Source: Rallus limicola (Eukaryota > Chordata > Aves > Gruiformes > Rallidae). From it: a DNA stretch of 64,000 bases. Each line of letters starts with the position of its first letter. Within the stretch, counting starts at the first letter, position 1. A model generated the notes under the pieces. That model had not been told where the DNA came from and did not search any database. It saw only the letters and a program-made list of their open reading frames with translations. The stretch lies in the NCBI GenBank assembly GCA_022605955.1, contig JAKCOZ010000648.1:1-64000 (forward strand), given 5' to 3'. Below are positions 9,403 through 18,987 of this stretch, piece by piece. A program made the translations under genes and the position numbers.

Positions 9403-10678
9403 CCCAGTCCCTCACAGTCCCTCCCAGTGCCCTCCCAGTTCCCTCCCATTTCTGTCCCAGGCCCCTCCCAGTCCTCTACCAGTCCATCTCAGTGCCTCCC
9501 AGTCCCCTCCCTATTCCCTCCCAGTCCCCTCCCTATTCCCTCCCAGTCCCTTCAAATTCCCTCCCAGTCCCTCCCCCTACTCTCCCAGTGCCTCCCAGGT
9601 CCCTCCCAGTCCCCTCCCAGCCCTTCCTGGTGCCTCCTAGTCCCCTCCCAGTCCTCTAAAAGTCCCCTCCCAGTTCCCTACCAGTCACTGCCCAGTCCAC
9701 CCCCAGTCCTCCCCAGCCATTCCAAGTGCCTCCCTGTCCCTCCCTGTCCCTCCCAGTCCCCTTCCAGTCTCCTCCCTGGCCAATCCAGGTACCCTCCTAG
9801 TCCCTCCCAGTCCCCTCCCTGTCCCCTCCCAATCCCCTCCCAGTCCCATTCCAGGCCCTTCTAAGTCCCTTCCCAGTCCGACACAGTGCCTCCCACTCCC
9901 CTCTCAGTTCCCTCCCAGTCCATCCCAGTGCCTACCAGTTCCCTCCCTCTTCCTCCCCGTCATATACCAGTCCCTCCCAGTCCCCTGCCAGTCCTTTTCC
10001 AGTCCCTCCCAGTCCCCTCCCAGTCCCCTCCCAGTGCCACCCAGTACCTCCCAGTTGCCTTGCAGTCCCTCCCCGTCTTCTCCCAGTGCCTCCCGGTTCC
10101 TTCCAATTCCCCCACAGTCCCTTCCAGTCCCCTCCCAGTACCTGCCCAGTCCACTCCCAGCCCATCCCAGTGCCTCCCAGTTCCCTCCCTCTCCCTCCCC
10201 GACCTATCCCAGTCCCTCCCAGTCCCCTCCCCATCCCCTCCTACTCCCTGCCCAGACCCCTCCCAGTTCCCACCCAGTCCCCTCCCTATTCGGTCTCATT
10301 CCCCTCCCAGTTTCCTACCAGTCACTGCCCAGTCCCCTCCCAGTCCTTCCCAGCCATTCCAAGTGCCTCCCCGTCCCTCCCAGTCCCTCTCAGTCCCCAC
10401 CCAGTCCCTCCTAGTCCCCTCCCTGTCTCCTCCCAGTCTCCCCCCTGGCCAATACAGGTCCCCTCCCACTCCCCTCCCAGTCCCTCCTAGTCCCCTCCCT
10501 GTCTCCTCTCAGTCTCCTCCATGGCTAATCAAGGTGCCCTCCCAGTCCCCTCACACTCCCCTCCTGCTCCCCTCCCACTGCCATTCAAGTGCCTCCCAGT
10601 TCTGAGCCAGTCCCCTCCCAGTCCCCTTTCACTACATCCAAGTCCCCTCCCTGTCCCTTCCCAGTCCCCTCCTATTTC
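9390..10678 (+). repeat. CCCAGT/CCTCCCAGTCC minisatellite, forward part
   Basis: About 1.29 kb of degenerate short repeats built from CCCAGTCCCCTCCCAGT and variants (CCCAGTGCC, CCCTATT, CCCAGTTCC). The base period is about 10-11 bp with longer imperfect periods; segments near 10310-10440 echo those near 9660-9790. G is nearly confined to the AGT word. This class of minisatellite is frequent in bird genomes, which supports the organism guess. Proline/serine-rich frames here are artefacts of the repeat. Confidence 0.93.
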
Positions 10679-10800
10679 TGGTGGAGGAGATGAGGGACTG
10701 GGAGAGGACTGGGAGGCAGTGGAATAAGACTAGGAGGAGATTGGGAAGGCACTGGGTGGAGACTGGGCAGGGAATGAGAGGCACAGTGAGGGACTGGGAT
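10679..10800 (-). repeat. Same minisatellite in reverse orientation (ACTGGG)
   Basis: From about 10679 the strand bias flips abruptly: GAGGGACTGGGAGAGGACTG and AGACTGGGCAGGGAATGAG are reverse complements of the CCCAGT words to the left. Only ~120 bp are in this orientation against ~1.29 kb forward, so the turn-around is lopsided. It leads directly into the reverse-oriented D2 copy. Confidence 0.88.
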
Positions 10801-11007
10801 GGGGCTTGGAGTGTTAGGAAGCCTCCAAAAAAAACTTCCCTATGGATTTACCTCGGTGGGAGCGGCCATTTTATTGGCTGAAAGGGCCTTTTATTCCAAA
10901 TATGGCGAACGTCCAGCAATAGCTCCCAAACCAAAGCAGCCAGCACCAAAAGACATCCATGGCCTGAAACCGCCCCATGGCACCTACAAGCAGCCCCTGT
11001 GACCCTG
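10796..11007 (-). repeat. Diverged satellite-like monomer, right arm of the inverted repeat
   Basis: Reverse complement of D2 (9194-9402). On the minus strand it reads CAGGGTCACAGGGGCTGC, then TTTCAGGCCATGGATGTC, then TTTGGGAGCTATTGCTGGAC, then GAATAAAAGGCCC and GGAGGCTTCCTAACACT. It carries a perfect CArG-type word CCAAATATGG at 10896-10905 and ATTGG (inverted CCAAT) at 10873-10877. These are motif matches only. Its orientation is opposite to D1, D2 and the adjacent left satellite array. Confidence 0.78.
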
Positions 11008-11290
11008 TGTCTGAGGGAGAGGGTCTCATCTTAGGATGGTCTCTTTGTGGAGGGTCTTAGGCTGGGGGAGTGGCCTGTCTGGGCGATGGGCTATATATTT
11101 GGGGCTCATCATGCTGCCTCTGATCTCGCTTTCCTCTCTCTCTCCTCCCTTCCCAGGTCCTCCCTTCCCCATCATATCCATCCCCGCTGCCCCTCCCCCT
11201 GTCCTGGCTGCTCCCTAATGTCCTTTCTCCCATCTCTAGCAGTGTCCCTGCTGGATGCTGAGTGAGAGGGGAAGCGCGGGCTGGGAGGGT
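11008..11290. other. Linker between inverted repeat and AT-rich tract
   Basis: No tandem period and no recognised gene. It contains a TATATATTTGG word at about 11092-11102 and a pyrimidine tract (CTTTCCTCTCTCTCTCCTCC) ending in CCCAG at about 11155. A second pyrimidine tract ends in CTCTAG at about 11240. Both could pass for splice acceptors, but no exon follows that I can support. Confidence 0.4.
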
Positions 11291-11450
11291 TTGGAGAAAT
11301 TTCAAACTTTAGAGGAATTTACATTATTTTAGGACAGAAAATTTAAATTTATGTGGAAAATTTTTAAATTTACGGTCACGATTTTTCATGGAAATTTCAG
11401 AATTTTTTGAAATTCTGGAGAAGTTTTTGGAAATTTCTACATTTTGTGTA
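11291..11450. repeat. AT-rich degenerate GGAAATTT-type tract at the array edge
   Basis: About 155 bp of A/T-rich sequence with recurring GGAAATTT, GAAATTTC, AATTTTT and AAATTTA words at irregular ~15-25 bp spacing. It contrasts sharply with the GC-rich DNA to its left and abuts the first satellite base at about 11451. It is probably an old short tandem repeat, and it marks the exact left boundary of the satellite block. Confidence 0.75.
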
Positions 11451-14400
11451 AAAAGGCTGAGAGCCAAAGCGACAGGGTCTGCTTGTGTTACTTGTTAGGA
11501 GGTTTCAGACAAGCTATGCCTTTCAGGCCTCGCTTCTTTACTTTGGGAGTTATTGCTGGACGTTTAGCATGTTTTGAACTGCAGTCTGCTAGGGCCGAGA
11601 AAAGCACCGTAGGAGGTTCCAGGCATGTTCCCTCTTTCCAGGCAAAGGAAAAGGCTGAGAGCCAAAGTGACAGGGTCTGCTCGTGTGTCCTGTTAGGAGG
11701 TTTCAGACAAGCTATGCCTTTCAGGCCTAGCTTCTTTACTTTGGGAGTTATTGCTGGACGTTTAGCATGTTTTGAACTGCAGTCTGCTAGGGCCGAGAAA
11801 AACACCCTAGGAGGTTCCAGGCATGTTCCCTCTTTCCAGGCAAAGGAAAAGGCTGAGAGCCAAAGTGACAGGGTCTGCTCGTGTGTCCTGTGAGGAGGTT
11901 TCAGACAAGCTATGCCTTTCAGGCCTAGCTTCTTTACTTTGGGAGTTATTGCTGGACGTTTAGCATGTTTTGAACTGCAGTCTGCTAGGGCCGAGAAAAG
12001 CACCGTAGGAGGTTCCAGGCATGTTCCCTTTTTCCAGGCAAAGGAAAAGGCTGAGAGCCAAAGTGACAGGGTCTGCTCGTGTGTCCTGTGAGGAGGTTTC
12101 AGACAAGCTATGCCTTTCAGGCCTAGCTTCTTTACTTTGGGAGTTATTGCTGGACGTTTAGCATGTTTTGAACTGCAGTCTGCTAGGGCCGAGAAAAGCA
12201 CCGTAGGAGGTTCCAGGCATGTTCCCTCTTTCCAGGCAAAGGAAAAGGCTGAGAGCCAAAGTGACAGGGTCTGCTCGTGTGTCCTGTTAGGAGGTTTCAG
12301 ACAAGCTATGCCTTTCAGGCCTAGCTTCTTTACTTTGGGAGTTATTGCTGGACGTTTAGCATGTTTTGAACTGCAGTCTGCTAGGGCCGAGAAAAGCACC
12401 GTAGGAGGTTCCAGGCATGTTCCCTCTTTCCAGGCAAAGGAAAAGGCTGAGAGCCAAAGTGACAGGGTCTGCTCGTGTGTCCTGTGAGGAGGTTTCAGAC
12501 AAGCTATGCCTTTCAGGCCTAGCTTCTTTACTTTGGGAGTTATTGCTGGACGTTTAGCATGTTTTGAACTGCAGTCTGCTAGGGCCGAGAAAAGCACCGT
12601 AGGAGGTTCCAGGCATGTTCCCTTTTTCCAGGCAAAGGAAAAGGCTGAGAGCCAAAGTGACAGGGTCTGCTCGTGTGTCCTGTGAGGAGGTTTCAGACAA
12701 GCTATGCCTTTCAGGCCTAGCTTCTTTACTTTGGGAGTTATTGCTGGACGTTTAGCATGTTTTGAACTGCAGTCTGCTAGGGCCGAGAAAAGCACCGTAG
12801 GAGGTTCCAGGCATGTTCCCTCTTTCCAGGCAAAGGAAAAGGCTGAGAGCCAAAGTGACAGGGTCTGCTCGTGTGTCCTGTGAGGAGGTTTCAGACAAGC
12901 TATGCCTTTCAGGCCTAGCTTCTTTACTTTGGGAGTTATTGCTGGACGTTTAGCATGTTTTGAACTGCAGTCTGCTAGGGCTGAGAAAAGCACCGTAGGA
13001 GGTTCCAGGCATGTTCCCTCTTTCCAGGCAAAGGAAAAGGCTGAGAGCCAAAGTGACAGGGTCTGCTCGTGTGTCCTGTTAGGAGGTTTCAGACAAGCTA
13101 TGCCTTTCAGGCCTAGCTTCTTTACTTTGGGAGTTATTGCTGGACGTTTAGCATGTTTTGAACTGCAGTCTGCTAGGGCCGAGAAAAGCAACGTAGGAGG
13201 TTCCAGGCATGTTCCCTCTTTCCAGGCAAAGGAAAAGGCTGAGAGCCAAAGTGACAGGGTCTGCTCGTGTGTCCTGTTAGGAGGTTTCAGACAAGCTATG
13301 CCTTTCAGGCCTCGCTTCTTTACTTTGGGAGTTATTGCTGGACGTTTAGCATGTTTTGAACTGCAGTCTGCTAGGGCCGAGAAAAGCACCGTAGGAGGTT
13401 CCAGGCATGTTCCCTCTTTCCAGGCAAAGGAAAAGGCTGAGAGCCAAAGCGACAGGGTCTGCTCGTGTGTCCTGTTAGGAGGTTTCAGACAAGCTATGCC
13501 TTTCAGGCCTAGCTTCTTTACTTTTGGAGTTATTGCTGGACGTTTAGCATGTTTTGAACTGCAGTCTGCTAGGGCCGAGAAAAGCACCGTAGGAGGTTCC
13601 AGGCATGTTCCCTCTTTCCAGGCAAAGGAAAAGGCTGAGAGCCAAAGCGACAGGGTCTGCTCGTGTGTCCTGTGAGGAGGTTTCAGACAAGCTATGCCTT
13701 TCAGGCCTAGCTTCTTTACTTTGGGAGTTATTGCTGGACGTTTAGCATGTTTTGAACTGCAGTCTGCTAGGGCCGAGAAAAGCACCGTAGGAGGTTCCAG
13801 GCATGTTCCCTCTTTCCAGGCAAAGGAAAAGGCTGAGAGCCAAAGTGACAGGGTCTGCTCGTGTGTCCTGTTAGGAGGTTTCAGACAAGCTATGCCTTTC
13901 AGGCCTAGCTTCTTTACTTTGGGAGTTATTGCTGGACGTTTAGCATGTTTTGAACTGCAGTCTGCTAGGGCCGAGAAAAGCACCGTAGGAGGTTCCAGAC
14001 ATGTTCCCTCTTTCCAGGCAAAGGAAAAGGCTGAGAGCCAAAGTGACAGGGTCTGCTCGTGTGTCCTGTTAGGAGGTTTCAGACAAGCTATGCCTTTCAG
14101 TCCTAGCTTCTTTACTTTGGGAGTTATTGCTGGACGTTTAGCATGTTTTGAACTGCAGTCTGCTAGGGCTGAGAAAAGCACCGTAGGAGGTTCCAGGCAT
14201 GTTCCCTCTTTCCAGGCAAAGGAAAAGGCTGAGAGCCAAAGTGACAGGGTCTGCTCGTGTGTCCTGTTAGGAGGTTTCAGACAAGCTATGCCTTTCAGGC
14301 CTAGCTTCTTTACTTTGGGAGTTATTGCTGGACGTTTAGCATGTTTTGAACTGCAGTCTGCTAGGGCCGAGAAAAGCACCGTAGGAGGTTCCAGGCATGT

Positions 14401-14670
14401 TCCCTCTTTCCAGGCAAAGGAAAAGGCTGAGAGCCAAAGTGACAGGGTCTGCTCGTGTGTCCTGTGAGGAGGTTTCAGACAAGCTATGCCTTTCAGGCCT
14501 CGCTTCTTTACTTTGGGAGTTATTGCTGGACGTTTAGCATGTTTTGAACTGCAGTCTGCTAGGGCCGAGAAAAGCACCGTAGGAAGTTCCAGGCATGTTC
14601 CCTCTTTCCAGGCAAAGGAAAAGGCTGAGAGCCAAAGTGACAGGGTCTGCTCGTGTGTCCTGTTAGTTAG
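11451..14670 (+). repeat. Left-edge satellite subfamily with TGTGAGG variant and 3-monomer period
   Basis: Near the array edge the usual CCTGTTAGGAGG is replaced in several monomers by CCTGTGAGGAGG (about 11889, 12087, 12483, 12680, 12879, 13672 and 14465). I do not see this variant deeper in the array. It puts a TGA in the otherwise open plus-strand frame. The linked variant TGTTCCCTTTTTCC at about 12023 and 12617 is 594 bp apart, a local three-monomer period. The subfamily ends near the TTAGTTAGG duplication (+4 bp) at about 14665. Confidence 0.75.
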
Positions 14671-15670
14671 GAGGTTTCAGACAAGCTATGCCTTTCAGGC
14701 CTAGCTTCTTTACTTTGGGAGTTATTGCTGGACGTTTAGCATGTTTTGAACTGCAGTCTGCTAGGGCCGAGAAAAGCACCGTAGGAGGTTCCAGGCATGT
14801 TCCCTCTTTCCAGGCAAAGGAAAAGGCTGAGAGCCAAAGCGACAGGGTCTGCTGGTGTGTCCTGTTAGGAGGTTTCAGACAAGCTATGCCTTTCAGGCCT
14901 AGCTTCTTTACTTTGGGCGTTATTGCTGGACGTTTAGCATGTTTTGAACTGCAGTCTGCTAGGGCCGAGAAAAGCACCGTAGGAGGTTCCAGGCATGTTC
15001 CCTCTTTCCAGGCAAAGTAAAAAGGCTGAGAGCCAAAGCGACAGGGTCTGCTGTTGTGTCCTGTTAGGAGGTTTCAGACAAGCTATGCCTTTCAGGCCTA
15101 GCTTCTTTACTTTGGGAGTTATTGCTGGACGTTTAGCATGTTTTGAACTGCAGTCTGCTAGGGCCGAGAAAAGCACCGTAGGAGGTTCCAGGCATGTTCC
15201 CTCTTTCCAGGCAAAGGAAAAGGCTGAGAGCCAAAGTGACAGGGTCTGCTCGTGTGTCCTGTTAGGAGGTTTCAGACAAGCTATGCCTTTCAGGCCTAGC
15301 TTCTTTACTTTGGGAGTTATTGCTGGACGTTTAGCATGTTTTGAACTGCAGTCTGCTAGGGCCGAGAAAAGCACCGTAGGAGGTTCCAGGCATGTTCCCT
15401 CTTTCCAGGCAAAGGAAAAGGCTGAGAGCCAAAGTGACAGGGTCTGCTCGTGTGTCCTGTTAGGAGGTTTCAGACAAGCTATGCCTTTCAGGCCTAGCTT
15501 CTTTACTTTGGGAGTTATTGCTGGACGTTTAGCATGTTTTGAACTGCAGTCTGCTAGGGCCGAGAAAAGCACCGTAGGAGGTTCCAGGCATGTTCCCTCT
15601 TTCCAGGCAAAGGAAAAGGCTGAGAGCCAAAGCGACAGGGTCTGCTCGTGTGTCCTGTTAGGAGGTTTCA

Positions 15671-18443
15671 GAAAAGCTATGCCTTTCAGGCCTAGCTTCT
15701 TTACTTTGGGAGTTATTGCTGGACGTTTAGCATGTTTTGAACTGCAGTCTGCTAGGGCCGAGAAAAGCACCGTAGGAGGTTCCAGGCATGTTCCCTCTTT
15801 CCAGGCAAAGGAAAAGGCTGAGAGCCAAAGTGACAGGGTCTGCTCGTGTGTCCTGTTAGGAGGTTTCAGACAAGCTATGCCTTTCAGGCCTAGCTTCTTT
15901 ACTTTGGGAGTTATTGCTGGACGTTTAGCATGTTTTGAACTGCAGTCTGCTAGGGCCGAGAAAAGCACCGTAGGAGGTTCCAGGCATGTTCCCTCTTTCC
16001 AGGCAAAGGAAAAGGCTGAGAGCCAAAGTGACAGGGTCTGCTGGTGTGTCCTGTTAGGAGGTTTCAGACAAGCTATGCCTTTCAGTCCTAGCTTCTTTAC
16101 TTTGGGAGTTATTGCTGGACGTTTAGCATGTTTTGAACTGCAGTCTGCTAGGGCCGAGAAAAGCACCGTAGGAGGTTCCAGGCATGTTCCCTCTTTCCAG
16201 GCAAAGGAAAAGGCTGAGAGCCAAAGTGACAGGGTCTGCTCGTGTGTCCTGTTAGGAGGTTTCAGACAAGCTATGCCTTTCAGGCCTAGCTTCTTTACTT
16301 TGGGAGTTATTGCTGGACGTTTAGCATGTTTTGAACTGCAGTCTGCTAGGGCCGAGAAAAACACCCTAGGAGGTTCCAGGCATGTTCCCTCTTTCCAGGC
16401 AAAGGAAAAGGCTGAGAGCCAAAGTGACAGGGTCTGCTCGTGTGTCCTGTTAGGAGGTTTCAGACAAGCTATGCCTTTCAGGCCTCGCTTCTTTACTTTG
16501 GGAGTTACTGCTGGACGTTTAGCATGTTTTGAACTGCAGTCTGCTAGGGCCGAGAAAAGCACCGTAGGAGGTTCCAGGCATGTTCCCTCTTTCCAGGCAA
16601 AGGAAAAGGCTGAGAGCCAAAGTGACAGGGTCTGCTCGTGTGTCCTGTTAGGAGGTTTCAGACAAGCTATGCCTTTCAGGCCTAGCTTCTTTACTTTGGG
16701 AGTTATTGCTGGACGTTTAGCATGTTTTGAACTGCAGTCTGCTAGGGCCGAGAAAAGCACCGTAGGAGGTTCCAGGCATGTTCCCTCTTTCCAGGCAAAG
16801 GAAAAGGCTGAGAGCCAAAGTGACAGGGTCTGCTCGTGTGTCCTGTTAGGAGGTTTCAGACAAGCTATGCCTTTCAGGCCTAGCTTCTTTACTTTGGGAG
16901 TTATTGCTGGACGTTTAGCATGTTTTGAACTGCAGTCTGCTAGGGCCGAGAAAAGCACCGTAGGAGGTTCCAGGCATGTTCCCTCTTTCCAGGCAAAGGA
17001 AAAGGCTGAGAGCCAAAGTGACAGGGTCTGCTCGTGTGTCCTGTTAGGAGGTTTCAGAAAAGCTATGCCTTTCAGGCCTAGCTTCTTTACTTTGGGAGTT
17101 ATTGCTGGACGTTTAGCATGTTTTGAACTGCAGTCTGCTAGGGCCGAGAAAAGCACCGTAGGAGGTTCCAGGCATGTTCCCTCTTTCCAGGCAAAGGAAA
17201 AGGCTGAGAGCCAAAGTGACAGGGTCTGCTCGTGTGTCCTGTTAGGAGGTTTCAGACAAGCTATGCCTTTCAGGCCTAGCTTCTTTACTTTGGGAGTTAT
17301 TGCTGGACGTTTAGCATGTTTTGAACTGCAGTCTGCTAGGGCCGAGAAAAGCACCGTAGGAGGTTCCAGGCATGTTCCCTCTTTCCAGGCAAAGGAAAAG
17401 GCTGAGAGCCAAAGTGACAGGGTCTGCTGGTGTGTCCTGTTAGGAGGTTTCAGACAAGCTATGCCTTTCAGTCCTAGCTTCTTTACTTTGGGAGTTATTG
17501 CTGGACGTTTAGCATGTTTTGAACTGCAGTCTGCTAGGGCTGAGAAAAGCACCGTAGGAGGTTCCAGGCATGTTCCCTCTTTCCAGGCAAAGGAAAAGGC
17601 TGAGAGCCAAAGTGACAGGGTCTGCTCGTGTGTCCTGTTAGGAGGTTTCAGACAAGCTATGCCTTTCAGGCCTAGCTTCTTTACTTTGGGAGTTATTGCT
17701 GGACGTTTAGCATGTTTTGAACTGCAGTCTGCTAGGGCCGAGAAAAACACCCTAGGAGGTTCCAGGCATGTTCCCTCTTTCCAGGCAAAGGAAAAGGCTG
17801 AGAGCCAAAGTGACAGGGTCTGCTCGTGTGTCCTGTTAGGAGGTTTCAGACAAGCTATGCCTTTCAGGCCTCGCTTCTTTACTTTGGGAGTTACTGCTGG
17901 ACGTTTAGCATGTTTTGAACTGCAGTCTGCTAGGGCCGAGAAAAGCACCGTAGGAGGTTCCAGGCATGTTCCCTCTTTCCAGGCAAAGGAAAAGGCTGAG
18001 AGCCAAAGTGACAGGGTCTGCTCGTGTGTCCTGTTAGGAGGTTTCAGACAAGCTATGCCTTTCAGGCCTAGCTTCTTTACTTTGGGAGTTATTGCTGGAC
18101 GTTTAGCATGTTTTGAACTGCAGTCTGCTAGGGCCGAGAAAAGCACCGTAGGAGGTTCCAGGCATGTTCCCTCTTTCCAGGCAAAGGAAAAGGCTGAGAG
18201 CCAAAGCGACAGGGTTTGCTTGTGTTTCCTGTTAGGAGGTTTCAGACAAGCTATGCCTTTCAGGCCTAGCTTCTTTACTTTGGGAGTTATTGCTGGACGT
18301 TTAGCATGTTTTGAACTGCAGTCTGCTAGGGCCGAGAAAAGCACCGTAGGAGGTTCCAGGCATGTTCCCTCTTTCCAGGCAAAGGAAAAGGCTGAGAGCC
18401 AAAGTGACAGGGTCTGCTCGTGTGTCCTGTTAGGAGGTTTCAG
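15671..18443 (+). repeat. Seven-monomer (1,386 bp) tandem duplication
   Basis: Private variants recur at 1,386 bp: TTTCAGAAAAGC at 15671 and 17057, and AGAAAAACACCCTAGG at 16355 and 17741. In both copies this is followed by GGAGTTACTGCTGG one monomer later, and preceded by the CAGTCCTAGC variant. A related block, carrying the same run of variants but one monomer shorter, reappears at about 23.95-25.33 kb, offset by 33 monomers plus 2 bp. Confidence 0.85.
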
Positions 18444-18987
18444 ACAAGCTATGCCTTTCAGGCCTCGCTTCTTTACTTTGGGAGTTATTGCTGGACGTTT
18501 AGCATGTTTTGAACTGCAGTCTGCTAGGGCCGAGAAAAGCACCGTAGGAGGTTCCAGGCATGTTCCCTCTTTCCAGGCAAAGGAAAAGGCTGAGAGCCAA
18601 AGCGACAGGGTCTGCTCGTGTGTCCTGTTAGGAGGTTTCAGACAAGCTATGCCTTTCAGGCCTAGCTTCTTTACTTTGGGAGTTATTGCTGGACGTTTAG
18701 CATGTTTTGAACTGCAGTCTGCTAGGGCCGAGAAAAGCACCGTAGGAAGTTCCAGGCATGTTCCCTCTTTCCAGGCAAAGGAAAAGGCTGAGAGCCAAAG
18801 TGACAGGGTCTGCTCGTGTGTCCTGTTAGGAGGTTTCAGACAAGCTATGCCTTTCAGGCCTAGCTTCTTTACTTTGGGAGTTATTGCTGGACGTTTAGCA
18901 TGTTTTGAACTGCAGTCTGCTAGGGCCGAGAAAAGCACCGTAGGAGGTTCCAGGCATGTTCCCTCTTTCCAGGCAAAGGAAAAGGCT

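Noticed and set aside
7666..10605. Proline/serine-rich and glycine-rich frames in the C-rich and CCCAGT tracts
   Set aside because: They follow directly from strand-biased low-complexity repeats; stop codons are rare in such composition.
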